NCBI RefSeq assembly: GCF_027587205.1
Contig: NZ_JAPDOD010000040.1
Span: forward strand, 16,988-80,987
Origin: Solirubrobacter ginsenosidimutans
GTDB taxonomy: Bacteria; Actinomycetota; Thermoleophilia; Solirubrobacterales; Solirubrobacteraceae
Reading direction: 5' to 3'
DNA: 64,000 bases
This document shows, piece by piece, positions 38,173 to 47,111 of this stretch; positions within the stretch are counted from its first letter, which is position 1; every line of letters starts with the position of its first letter. The position numbers were made by a program, and so were the translations under genes. The notes below the pieces were generated by a model. It saw nothing but the letters and a program-made list of their open reading frames with translations. It did no database searches and was not told where the DNA came from.

Positions 38173-40164
38173 CTAGATCGCCTGTGCAGCGGCCACCCTG
38201 CGTGCGAGGTCGGCCATCGCCGCCGGGTCGCTGAGCGTCGTGACGTCGCCGAGCGGGCGGCCCTCCATGATGTCGCGAAGCAGCCGCCGCATGATCTTCG
38301 CGGAGTTCGTCTTCGGCAGCTCGTCGATCCACACGATGCATTTCGGCCGCGAGATCTTGCCGATGTAGCGCGCGACGTGCTCACGGATCTCGGCCTCCAA
38401 CTCAGGCGTGCCCTCGAGTTCGCCGCGTAGGATCACGAAGGCGACGATCGCCTGGCCCGTGCTCGCGTCCGACTGCGCCACGACCGCAGCCTCGGCGACC
38501 TTGGCGTGGGTCATGATCACCGACTCGACCTCGGCGGTGGAGAGGCGATGCCCGGACACGTTGATCACGTCGTCGATGCGCCCCACGATCCACAGGGAAC
38601 CGTCCTGGTCGCGGATCGCGGCGTCCCCGACCACGTACGTCTCAGGGCCGAAGCGCGACCAGTACGTCTTGACGTAGCGCTCGTCCTCTCCGTAGAGCGT
38701 GCGCAACATCGCGGGCCACGGGCGCTTGAGCACCAACAACCCCTGACCCTGGACGACGCTCTCACCGGTCTTCTCGTCCACGACGTCGGCCACCACGCCC
38801 GGCAACGCTTGACACGCCGACCCGGGCTTGGTCTCGGTGTGCCCGGGGACCGGCGAGATCATGATCTGACCGGTCTCGGTCTGCCACCACGTATCGACGA
38901 TCGGACAGCGCTCGCGGCCGACGACGACGTGATACCACAACCATGCCTTGGGATTGATCGGCTCGCCGACGGATCCGAGCACGCGCAGGGTCGAGAGGTC
39001 ATGGACATTGGGCTCTTCTGCCCCCCACTTCATGCAGGCACGGATCGCCGTCGGCGCCGTATAGAAGACCGTCACCCCGTAACGCTCGATCAGCTCCCAC
39101 CAGATGCCCCTGTGGGGATAGTCAGGCGCACCCTCGAACATCACGCTCGTCGCGCCATTGCACAGCGGCCCGTAGACGATGTAGGAGTGACCGGTGACCC
39201 AGCCGACATCGGCCGTACACCAGAACACGTCACGCTCGGAATCGAGATCGAACACCAGCTTGTGCGTCGAGCTGACACCGGTCAGGTACCCACCGGTGGT
39301 GTGGACGATCCCCTTCGGCTTGGCCGTCGAGCCCGAGGAGTAGAGGATGAACAGCGGGTGCTCGGCCTCCATCGGATGCGCCGGGCAGACGTCGTCGGCG
39401 GCGGCGAGGATCTCGTCGTAGAAAACATCTCGACCTGGCCGCATCGGCACGTCGATGCCAACATGGCGCACGACCACGATGTGCTCGAGCGAATCGAGCT
39501 CACCGGCGGCATCGTAGGCGGCCTTGACCGGCATGGTCTTGCCCTTGCGGCGCCCACCGTCGGCGGTGACCAAAACCTTGGCGGCCGAGACCTTCATGCG
39601 GTCCTTGACCGCCTCGGGCGCGAACCCGCCGAACACGACGTTGTGCGGCGCGCCGATGCGTGCGCACGCGAGCATCGCGACCACGACCTCGGGGATCATC
39701 GGCAAGTAGATTCCTACGATGTCGCCCTTGCCTACCCCGAGCCTTTTGAGTGCGTTGGCGAACCGCTGGACATCGCGCAGCAGTTCGGCATAGGTGATCG
39801 CGCGCTGCTCGCCCTCCTCGCCGGCCCAATGAAACGCCACGCGGTCGCCGTGGCCAGCCAGTACGTGCCGGTCCAGGCAGTTATAGGAAACGTTCAGCGT
39901 CCCGTCGGCGAACCACGTGTAGAACGGCGGATTGGACTCGTCGAGCACGCTCGCGAACGGCGTGTCCCAATGCAGCGTCCGGGCCTGCTCGGCCCAGAAC
40001 GCCGCCTGATCGCTCTCGGCGAGTACGTCCGGCGCCGCGCCGCGGCCGCGCGCGGTGGCGGCGAAGTGCGCGGGCGGCGAGAAACGCTTCTGTTGCAGCA
40101 GCTCCTCGAGTCGGCGATCCAGCTGCTCACCGGAGAGAAGCAGCGACGGTGCGGAGGTGGACAT
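38173..40164 (-). CDS. acs: Acetyl-CoA synthetase (AMP-forming)
   Basis: 663 aa. Activates acetate with ATP and CoA, yielding AMP and PPi. P-loop YSSGSTAKPKGIVHTTGGY, WWQTETGQIMISP, and the acetylation-site motif PKTNSAKIMRR near the C-terminus (family PKTRSGKIMRR; Ser-Ala in place of Ser-Gly). 42 bp after the thiolase gene. AMP would be recycled by the Adk encoded upstream in the same run and PPi by PPDK. Confidence 0.96.
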   Translation of the reverse strand: MSTSAPSLLLSGEQLDRRLEELLQQKRFSPPAHFAATARGRGAAPDVLAESDQAAFWAEQARTLHWDTPFASVLDESNPPFYTWFADGTLNVSYNCLDRHVLAGHGDRVAFHWAGEEGEQRAITYAELLRDVQRFANALKRLGVGKGDIVGIYLPMIPEVVVAMLACARIGAPHNVVFGGFAPEAVKDRMKVSAAKVLVTADGGRRKGKTMPVKAAYDAAGELDSLEHIVVVRHVGIDVPMRPGRDVFYDEILAAADDVCPAHPMEAEHPLFILYSSGSTAKPKGIVHTTGGYLTGVSSTHKLVFDLDSERDVFWCTADVGWVTGHSYIVYGPLCNGATSVMFEGAPDYPHRGIWWELIERYGVTVFYTAPTAIRACMKWGAEEPNVHDLSTLRVLGSVGEPINPKAWLWYHVVVGRERCPIVDTWWQTETGQIMISPVPGHTETKPGSACQALPGVVADVVDEKTGESVVQGQGLLVLKRPWPAMLRTLYGEDERYVKTYWSRFGPETYVVGDAAIRDQDGSLWIVGRIDDVINVSGHRLSTAEVESVIMTHAKVAEAAVVAQSDASTGQAIVAFVILRGELEGTPELEAEIREHVARYIGKISRPKCIVWIDELPKTNSAKIMRRLLRDIMEGRPLGDVTTLSDPAAMADLARRVAAAQAI

Positions 40165-40206
40165 ACTCGGTTCCTGACGCTTGCGTTCGGCGCTGACCGT
40201 TGTAGG

Positions 40207-41397
40207 TCAAGCCGCCCCGTTGACGATCACGGCTGCCTGTCCCTGGCCGCCGCCCACACACAACGTCGCGACACCGCGGTGAAGATGCTCGCGTTTCATC
40301 TCATGCAGCAGCGTGACGAGGATGCGCCCCCCGCTGGCGCCGATCGGGTGGCCGAGCGCGATCGCGCCGCCGTGCGGATTCACGCGCTCCTCCGCGATGC
40401 CCAACTCGTTACGGACGGCGAGCGACTGCGATGCGAATGCCTCATTGAGCTCGAACAGATCGACGTCCTCGACACGCAGGCCGATCTTCGCGAGCGCCTT
40501 GCGCGTCGCCGAGATCGGACCGATGCCCATGACGCGGGGCTCGACACCAACCGAGGCGTAGCTCTCGACCGTGCCGAGCGGGACGAGACCACGTTTGGCG
40601 GCCATGGTCTCCGACATCACGACCAGGGCCGACGCGCCGTCGTTGACCCCGGAGGCGTTGCCGGCGGTGACGGTGCCGCCGTCCTTGCGGAACGCCGTGT
40701 GCAGCTTTCCCAGCGTGGCGGTCGTCGTGCCGGCGCGCGGGTGCTCGTCGTTGTCCACGAGCCGCGGCCCACCCTTCTTCTGGGGCACCTCAATTGGAAC
40801 GATCTCCTCCTTGAAGGTCCCGTCGGCGATCGCGCGCTCGGCTTTCTGCTGGCTCTTGGCCGCGAAGTCGTCCTGCTGCTCGCGCGTGATGCCGTAGTCC
40901 TCGGCGACGTTCTCGGCGGTGATTCCCATATGGCCGTTGTCGAAGGCGTCGATGAGCCCGTCATGGACCATCGAGTCGACCATCGTCGCGTCGCCCATGC
41001 GCGCTCCGAAGCGGCCGCTGGGCACCAGGTACGGCGCTCGCGTCATGTTCTCCATGCCGCCGGCGACGATGATGTCGGCGTCGCCTGCGCGAATGATCTG
41101 CGCCGCGAGTGTCACGGCCTTCAGCCCGGAGCCGCAGAGCATGTTGAGCGTCGTCGCGGGCACCTCGACCGGCAGTCCAGCTCCGATCGCCGCCTGCCGC
41201 GCGGGGTTCTGGCCGAGGCCGGCCTGCAACACGCAGCCGAGCAACACCTCGTCCACATCCTCCGGTGCAATCTGGGCGCGCTCCAGCGCCGCCCGGATCG
41301 CGTGGCTGCCCAGCTCGGTGGCGGGCACGTCCTTGAAGCAGCCGCCGAACGTCCCGACGGGCGTCCGGACGGCGCTAACGATGACTGCTTGTTCCAT
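40207..41397 (-). CDS. Acetyl-CoA acetyltransferase (biosynthetic-type thiolase)
   Basis: 396 aa. Cys88 in [11 protein letters not shown], His in [19 protein letters not shown], Cys in [12 protein letters not shown]. This form condenses two acetyl-CoA to acetoacetyl-CoA (ThlA/PhaA-like). GGAGG upstream of ATG 41397 fixes the start. The start lies inside the 3' end of adk (23-bp overlap). Together with acs it would take acetate to acetoacetyl-CoA. Confidence 0.95.
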   Translation of the reverse strand: MEQAVIVSAVRTPVGTFGGCFKDVPATELGSHAIRAALERAQIAPEDVDEVLLGCVLQAGLGQNPARQAAIGAGLPVEVPATTLNMLCGSGLKAVTLAAQIIRAGDADIIVAGGMENMTRAPYLVPSGRFGARMGDATMVDSMVHDGLIDAFDNGHMGITAENVAEDYGITREQQDDFAAKSQQKAERAIADGTFKEEIVPIEVPQKKGGPRLVDNDEHPRAGTTTATLGKLHTAFRKDGGTVTAGNASGVNDGASALVVMSETMAAKRGLVPLGTVESYASVGVEPRVMGIGPISATRKALAKIGLRVEDVDLFELNEAFASQSLAVRNELGIAEERVNPHGGAIALGHPIGASGGRILVTLLHEMKREHLHRGVATLCVGGGQGQAAVIVNGAA

Positions 41398-42169
41398 GGT
41401 CTGCCTCCTGCTGTTCGGCGGATGGTGACGCCATGGCGGAGAGCCCCTGCCGGATCTGCGAGAAGACCGCGTCGGCGGACGGCGCTCCGTTGACGCGCAG
41501 AAGCTGTCCGAGGCGGGCATAGCGGGCGATGAGCGGCTCGGTCGCGTCGTGGTAGGCCGCCAGCCTCCGGCGGACCGCCTCAGGGTGGTCATCGTCGCGA
41601 CGCACGAGTGGCGCGCCGTCTTCGTCGCAGACACTTTCCCGCGCGGGACGGTTGTACCGGACATGGAACACGTGACCGCTCGGGCATACCCGGCGTCCCG
41701 AGATGCGGTCGATGACGACGTCGTCCGCCACGTCGACGAGGATCGCGGCGGTGAGGCAGCGGTCGCGTGCACGCAGCAGGTCGTCGAGCGCCTCCGCCTG
41801 TGCGACGGTGCGAGGGAAGCCGTCGAGCAGAAGCCCGGAGCCGGAGTCGTCGGGCAACGCATCGGTCACCATGGCGATCACAAGATCGTCCGGCACCAGT
41901 CGCCCCGCATGCATGGGCTTGGATGCCGCAAGGCCGAGGTCCGTGCCACGGCCACGGTGACGGCGGAGCATGTCGCCGGTGGCGAGGTACACCACGTCGA
42001 ACTGCTCGCGTAGGATCGCCGCCTGGGTACCCTTGCCCGCCTCTGGAGGCCCTAAGAGCGTGAGGTTGAGCGGCGCTCCGTGGCGTTGCTCCGCACGAGG
42101 TGTTTCGTATCGGTGGGTGAAGCGCTGGATGGGCTCGGCTCCTGACGCGTGCGTTGAGGCGCGGACCAT
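41375..42169 (-). CDS. adk: Adenylate kinase
   Basis: 264 aa from ATG 42169 (longer frame opens at 42247). AMP + ATP to 2 ADP. P-loop [12 protein letters not shown] (the usual Gly before Ala is Glu), AMP site [25 protein letters not shown], and the LID domain CPSGHVFHV ... [15 protein letters not shown]. The N-terminal 35 residues before NLTLLG are extra, and no ATG sits at the canonical start, so the true start is uncertain. It precedes the thiolase-acs operon by overlap, a sensible place for AMP recycling. A second, housekeeping adk may exist elsewhere. Confidence 0.87.
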   Translation of the reverse strand: MVRASTHASGAEPIQRFTHRYETPRAEQRHGAPLNLTLLGPPEAGKGTQAAILREQFDVVYLATGDMLRRHRGRGTDLGLAASKPMHAGRLVPDDLVIAMVTDALPDDSGSGLLLDGFPRTVAQAEALDDLLRARDRCLTAAILVDVADDVVIDRISGRRVCPSGHVFHVRYNRPARESVCDEDGAPLVRRDDDHPEAVRRRLAAYHDATEPLIARYARLGQLLRVNGAPSADAVFSQIRQGLSAMASPSAEQQEADHGTSSHR

Positions 42170-42254
42170 CGAGATCGACACGCCGACGTCGGCCGAGATG
42201 CTGGAGCCGAAAGAACATCGCTCGCCGTGGTTTGAAGCGAAGCGCACCCCTAGC

Positions 42255-43016
42255 TTACACCCGGCACGGCGTCCGGGCTGCCTTGTTTCCCGGGCCGCGA
42301 TGGTGCGGAGGTCCGGGCGGCGTCCAGGGTCGCCTCATCGACGCCGGGCTCGCACGCAGCGTCCGCCCGATCTTGGTCGCGTCCTTGACGATCGCCGCGC
42401 CCCGGTCGTAGCCGATGAACGGGTTGAGCGCGGTCGCCACGGCGAGCGTCGACTCCGCGAAGCGGGCGCAGCCTTAGAGGTTGGCCTCGATCCCGCTTAC
42501 GCACTTCTCGGTGAACAGCGCGCTCGCGGTCGAGACAAGCTGCGGCGACTGGAGCAGGTTGCGGGCGATCAGGGGGACGCGGACATTGAGCTCGAACTGG
42601 CCCTGTAGACCCGCCGATCGTGATCACCGCATCGTTGTGATCACCTGCACGCCGACCTGCATGACCACCTCGGTGATCACCGGGTTGACCTTGCCCGGCA
42701 TGATCGAGGAGCCCTTCTGCAGCTCGGGCAGGAGCAACTCGCCGATCCCCACGCGCGGTCCCGAGCCATCAGCGCCAGGTCGCCCGCGATCTTGATCCGA
42801 CACGGCGAGGACCTTGAGGGCACCGGAGAGCTCGACCAGCGCGTCGCGGTTGGCCGGCGCCTCGAAGGGTCCCTCCGGAGCGTCGACCGCGAAGCTCGTT
42901 TCGGCGGTGAGGCGATCGCGGACGCGCGCGGCGAATTCGGCGTGGATGTTAAAGCCTCTGCCGGTCGCTGTTGCGCCTAGCGGGACCTGCGCCACCTGTG
43001 GCAGCGCATTGCGCAC
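42255..43016 (-). pseudogene. fumC: Class II fumarase relic (fumC)
   Basis: Clear FumC pieces: ALPQVAQVPLGATATGRGFN at the preserved 5' end, PEGPFEAPANRDALVELSG, PELQKGSSIMPGKVNPVI, then LQGQFELNVRVPLIARNLLQ, FTEKCVSGIEANL and ATALNPFIGYDRGAAIVKD. Frame changes near 42800, 42620 and 42380 and a TAA stop after IEANL break it. The first 210 or so residues are gone: the fragment ends where the pfk fragment (opposite strand) begins. Fumarate hydratase function is lost in this copy. Confidence 0.88.
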
Positions 43017-43060
43017 ACGCGGCGCGCGCCGAGGCGGACCTGCGCCGCGTAGCCGCCGAA

Positions 43061-44047
43061 CTCAATGCCGTCATCAGTGCCGTGGTCCGCAAGGGCGAAG
43101 TCGAGCACGGCGACACCTTCGTCGGATTCCGTGACGGCTGGAAGGGCCTGACCGAGAACCTCACCCGCCGCTCGACGTCGAGCTCTGTTGCGGCATCCTG
43201 CCCAAGGGCGGAACCATCCTGGGCACGTCGCGGACCAATCCGTACAAGGTCGAAGGCGGGGTCGATGCCGTCAAAGAGACGCTGAAGCAGAACGACATCG
43301 ATGCTCTCGTCGCCATCGGGGGCGACGACACGCTCGGCGTCGCGCACAGGCTGTCACAAGCTGACGTGCACGTCATCGGAGTCCCGAAGACGATCGACAA
43401 CGACTTGTCGGCCACTGAGGTCACGTTCGGTTTTCATACCGCCGTACAGATCGCGACCGACGCGATCGATCGCCTGCACACGACCGCCGAGTCACACGAC
43501 CGCGTCTTCGTCTGCGAGGTGATGGGCCGCCACGCCGGTTGGATCGCGATGTACCCCGGCCTGGCCGGCGGTGCCGCCGAGATCCTTATCCCCGAGCAGC
43601 CGTTCGACATCGACGAGGTTGCGGCCAAGATCAAGCAGCGTCACAGCAAGGGTCGCTACGCGTCGATCATCGTCGTGGCCGAGGGCGCCATCCCGAAGGA
43701 AGGCACCCTCTCGGTCGCCAGCGGCAAGGTCGATGCCTTCGGCCACGCTCAACTCGGGGGTATCGGCCAGTTCGTGGCCGACGCACTCGAAGAGCGCACC
43801 GGCTACGAGACACGCGCGACCGTGCTGGGCCACATCCAGCTGGGGCGGAACGCCGACCGCGTACGACCGCGTGCTGGCCACCCGCTTCGGGTTACGGGCC
43901 ATCGGCGCCGTGCACGAGAACGCATTCGGCACGATGCTCGCCCTCAAGGGCGACGTCATCGACCTCGTTCCCCTCGGCGAGGCCGTCACCGAGCCAAAGA
44001 CCGTCGGCCCCGCCTTTCTCGACGAGGCCGCGGCCTTCTTCGGCTAG
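43061..44047 (+). pseudogene. Phosphofructokinase relic (PPi-type signature)
   Basis: Begins abruptly at LNAVISAVVRKGEVEHGDTF, so the N-terminal GGGDCPG nucleotide loop is missing. Then GGTILGTSRTNPYKVEGGVD, AIGGDDTLGVAHRL, GVPKTIDNDLSATEVTFGFH, EVMGRHAGWIAMYPGLAGGA. Frame changes occur near 43172 (one base lost) and near 43857 (one base gained before GGTPTAYDRVLATRFGLRA), and it ends at LDEAAAFFG. GGDDT plus PKTIDND is the signature I recall for PPi-dependent PFK. Not functional as read, unless both shifts are sequencing errors, and the N-terminus is lost in any case. Confidence 0.88.
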
Positions 44048-44970
44048 ACGAGCGCTTCGCGCTTGGCGTCGTCGTAGACCTTCACGAAGCGCAGGTAGTT
44101 GTCCGCGATCTGGTCGGAGGCGGCGGCGCGCTCGAGATCGCCGGCAAGGAAGCCCTTCAGCGCGTCCCACCAGATCGACCGCCCGATGGCGAAACCGATG
44201 AAGCCCTCGACCGGCGCCGCCTGCCGGAGCCAATGGTCGACCTTCTCGTCGGAGGCGCCGCGGCCCAGCAGGACCGAGGTCACGCCCTCACGGCCCTCGC
44301 CCGTGCGCGTCTGAGCGATCAGCATCTCAGCGTGCTCGCGGGCGTCGACGCCCTCGATCTTCCACACGTCGACGTCGATCCCGTGGTCGTGGATCTGCGC
44401 GATCGCGCGGCGCATCAGCTCCGGGCGTAGCTCGGCGTCGTAGCGGTTCGAGTCGCCGCCGACGGCCTCGAGCTGGTCGGGCTCGGCCGGGACCAGCAGC
44501 TCGAACAGGAACTTGCGGTCGTGGTCGTGCAGCCAGTCGGCCAGCCGCTTGAGGCGGTCGAGCTGGCGCTGGTTCGTGTCGGCGTCGCCGTCGGGGTTGA
44601 GGCGGACGAGAACCTTCGAGAAGTCGGCGTCGTCGGCCTCGATGTGCTCGCTGAAGGCATCCCCGTACTGGAAGTCGAACTCGCTCAGCCCGCTCTTCTC
44701 GATCGGCCTGGCGAGCTTGAGGCCAAGATCCTTCGCGAGCTCGGGGATGTCGCCGCCGAACTGCTCGTCGACCAGCACACCGGTGGCCGCGGGGTCGGCT
44801 CCGCGCTCGACGATCTTCGCCATGCCCTCGAAGATCAGCTTCTTGGCGTCAGTGATCGTCTCCGTCTCCGCGGGCGTCGGGTCCCCCTCGATCCCGAACA
44901 TCTTCGTCTGGAAGGACCCCCGGTGATCGAACGCGAGGATGTAGAGCTTGCCGTCATAGCCGAGCGTCAT
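44044..44970 (-). CDS. DUF2090 aldolase-like protein (IolC C-terminal family)
   Basis: 308 aa. LYILAFDHRGSFQTKMFGI, GVLVDEQFGGDI, KFLFELLVPAEPDQL, VDVWKIEGVDAREHAEMLI and GFAIGRSIWWDALKGFLAGD match the DUF2090/5-dehydro-2-deoxygluconate 6-phosphate aldolase-like domain fused to IolC in some bacteria. It is stand-alone here. Class I aldolase fold with a Lys in WKIEG as likely base. Substrate unknown. The stop overlaps the pfk relic stop by 4 bp (convergent). It lies directly downstream of the aldehyde dehydrogenase relic. Confidence 0.82.
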   Translation of the reverse strand: MTLGYDGKLYILAFDHRGSFQTKMFGIEGDPTPAETETITDAKKLIFEGMAKIVERGADPAATGVLVDEQFGGDIPELAKDLGLKLARPIEKSGLSEFDFQYGDAFSEHIEADDADFSKVLVRLNPDGDADTNQRQLDRLKRLADWLHDHDRKFLFELLVPAEPDQLEAVGGDSNRYDAELRPELMRRAIAQIHDHGIDVDVWKIEGVDAREHAEMLIAQTRTGEGREGVTSVLLGRGASDEKVDHWLRQAAPVEGFIGFAIGRSIWWDALKGFLAGDLERAAASDQIADNYLRFVKVYDDAKREALV

Positions 44971-45117
44971 GGGAACCGCCTTTGTCGTAGAGAACAGCAG
45001 TAGGTCACGCGGGTGCCCATCACCCTCCGAGCGCCGCCCGCGCGCCGGCGACGCGCGCGATCCCGGCGCGAGCCGAGCGCGTCGAGCGCGTGCCGCGCGG
45101 CCACAGCGACCTTGTCG

Positions 45118-45866
45118 CCGCCGCAACGGCGACCGGAATCCCGCGGTCTGACTCGGCCGACGAGACCATCGGGCCATCGCCGACGGACGGATCCACAGGT
45201 CGTGGAAGAGCGTGTCCGTGGACGACGTCGGCGATCAGCGCGCACAACTTCAGGACCGACGACGGGGTCGGACTGGCCGGCTTGACGATCGTGCAGTTGC
45301 CGGCCGCAAAGGCGGGCGCGATCTTCCAGGCAGTCAGCAGCGGGAAGTTGAACGGGATGATGTGTCCGACCACGCCCGGCGGCTCCTGGAAGCGGTACGC
45401 GTACGTGTGGCTGTCGATCTCGGAGGATCCGGCCCTCTTCGGCGCGGACCGCGCCGGCGAAGTAGTGGAAGTGGTCGATCGCCAGCGGCACATCGGCGCC
45501 GAGCGTCTCACGCACCGGCTTGCCGTTGTCCCAGCTCTCGACGATGGCCAGCTCCGCGAGGTTGGCCTCCATCACGTCGGCGATCGCGTTCAGCACCGAC
45601 GCCCGCTCGGCGAGAGACCGCGCGGCCCACGCATCCTTGGCCGCGTGGGCGGCGTCGAGCGCGAGCTCGATGTCGCCGCGTGTGGAGTCCGCGACCTCGC
45701 AGATCACTTCGCCCGTGACGGGCGTGCGGTTCTCGCGGTATTTGCCGTGGACCTGCGCAACGAAGGCTCCGTCGATGAAGTTGCCGCACTGCGTAGCGAC
45801 GGTGATCGGACTGTCAGCGGAACCCGGGGCAGGATCGGTGGTGCGCTCTCGAAGGATTGCGGTCAT
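45118..45866 (-). pseudogene. Aldehyde dehydrogenase N-terminal relic fused to an acyl-CoA dehydrogenase tail
   Basis: From ATG 45866 the frame reads a good ALDH N-terminus ([54 protein letters not shown]), then shifts near 45425 into [34 protein letters not shown] and [16 protein letters not shown]. It then stops being ALDH at about 45222; catalytic Glu and Cys are absent. What follows ([17 protein letters not shown], then GIPVAVAAA) matches the C-terminus of the acyl-CoA dehydrogenase at 31347-31425 (VDPSAGDGPMVPSAEID). So two unrelated gene ends are joined. Confidence 0.85.
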
Positions 45867-45999
45867 GGTCTTTCCCGTTCGGTGATAACGCGCTGCTGCC
45901 ATGAGAGGTCATCACTGATGACACCCAGATACATCGGTAGTCCACACGCACTCGCTGCGGGCGACTACGTCCACGAGCCGGCTTTGGCCGTGACCCGTG

Positions 46000-46239
46000 C
46001 TACGGGACTAGTGACGCGCGGAATTCGCGGCGGACGGAAGCGGTCTCGCCCCTCGCGAGCCGCAGATCGCGCTCAACGTCTTCCAGTACGCCATTCAGCG
46101 TGGTCTGGTTTCCGTCGGCGCGCACGTCGGCGGCCGCCGTTCGTAACGTGACGGTGGAGGCGTGCAGGCGACCGAGGCGGTCGAGCAGGACGTCGACGGC
46201 GTCCCGACGCGAAGCAGCGGAGGTCGTGGAATCGGTCAT
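46000..46239 (-). CDS. Small helical protein of unknown function
   Basis: 79 aa starting MTDSTTSAASRRDAVDVLLD; mostly Ala/Leu/Arg helix, no recognised family, no ribosome site. A GTAGTT motif lies about 55 bp upstream. Similar small helical proteins are often annotated in actinobacteria, but it could be a chance frame in decayed DNA. Confidence 0.35.
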   Translation of the reverse strand: MTDSTTSAASRRDAVDVLLDRLGRLHASTVTLRTAAADVRADGNQTTLNGVLEDVERDLRLARGETASVRREFRASLVP

Positions 46240-46290
46240 GGAAGGACGGTACGGCCGGCGAGGGCTCCGGCCATCAGCGCAAGGCCGCCA

Positions 46291-46308
46291 CTCGCCGCGG
46301 GAAACTAC
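46291..46308 (-). repeat. GTAGTT motif copy 1
   Basis: GTAGTTTCCCGCGGCGAG on the minus strand, upstream of the small gene at 46239. See the finding on this motif. Confidence 0.4.
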
Positions 46309-46509
46309 CCTCGATCCGTTCGATGATCGTCGGACAGGGGCAGCCGGGGACGATCACGCCGTGATGTGCTCCCGAATGCGGGTGTGCGCGCCGGCAGGCT
46401 GCGTTCTGCCCGTGCAATCTCCGGGGCAAGCGACAAGTCCGCGGCGAGAGCTCACCGACGATTCCGGGGTTCGGCGCGTGGTGGGAACGCAGAGCGGGTA
46501 CTGCTCCGT

Positions 46510-46959
46510 GGGGAGGGCATCGAGGCCGGGGTCGCGAGTGACGTACTGGTGCCGCGCGTGCACACTGACTTCTCGGCGCGCCGCGTGCTGGTCACCGAGT
46601 ACGTCGAAGGCCTGCGGGCGGACGAGATGACGCGCCTGGCGGCGCGGAGCGCGACCGCTTCGGCGAGATCGCCTTCCGCTTCTACTTCGGCCTCATGCGC
46701 GACGTCGAAGCGGACAAATCTCGACGGCGAACGCGAGATCACGCGCGCGCCCGCCGTACTTCGCGTCGATGCGCCACGTCGGAATGCCGCCCCGACGCTC
46801 CTGCTGCGTCGCAGGGAGCTTCAGATGCTCGCGCTGCTCGGCGAGCTCCATGCCGGAGCCGACTGGGGCCCGATCACCGCCGAGCACCACTCCGACGTGC
46901 TCCCCTCCACCGTCCTCGGGCGCGAGGATCACGCGTTCTTCGTGACACACACGCGCTGA
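46510..46959 (+). pseudogene. ABC1/UbiB-family kinase-like relic
   Basis: VPRVHTDFSARRVLVTEYVE, then GEIAFRFYFGLMRDVEAD in a shifted frame, then DGEREITRA and YFASMRHVG in further frames, and finally TLLLRRRELQMLALLGELHA, WGPITAEHHSD and GREDHAFFVTH. The order matches the C-terminal half of ABC1/ADCK-type atypical kinases. The N-terminal A-rich motif half, the Asp-containing catalytic loop between GLMRD and DGERE, and the stretch between EITRA and YFASM are lost. At least three frame changes or deletions. Not functional. Confidence 0.75.
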
Positions 46960-46973
46960 TAGCCGATGAGTCC

Positions 46974-46994
46974 GTAGTTCTCCCGGCCGCGACC
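46974..46994 (+). repeat. GTAGTT motif copy 2
   Basis: GTAGTTCTCCCGGCCGCGAC; forms the left arm of the hairpin at 46976-47026. Confidence 0.45.
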
Positions 46995-47026
46995 CGAGAG
47001 CCCCCGGATGGCGGCCGGGGAGAACT
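46976..47026. repeat. Large perfect-arm hairpin
   Basis: AGTTCTCCCGGCCGC (46976-46990) pairs with GCGGCCGGGGAGAACT (47011-47026): 15 bp with one bulged G and a 20-base loop. It sits between the ABC1 relic and the histidine kinase 3' end, so may terminate either, or be a dyad operator or a small mobile repeat. Confidence 0.6.
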
Positions 47027-47091
47027 CGCCTTACGAGGAGGACGTCGTGCCGACACCGTTGCGCGCTCCGGCGGCAGCGGCCCTCGGGATC

Positions 47092-47111
47092 CTCGCGGCG
47101 CGGAGAACTAC
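47092..47111 (-). repeat. GTAGTT motif copy 3
   Basis: GTAGTTCTCCGCGCCGCGAG on the minus strand; its TAG is the stop codon of the histidine kinase gene. Confidence 0.45.

Noticed and set aside
38506..41493. Plus-strand open frame of 995 codons over acs and thiolase
   Set aside because: Antisense shadow of two strongly supported genes.
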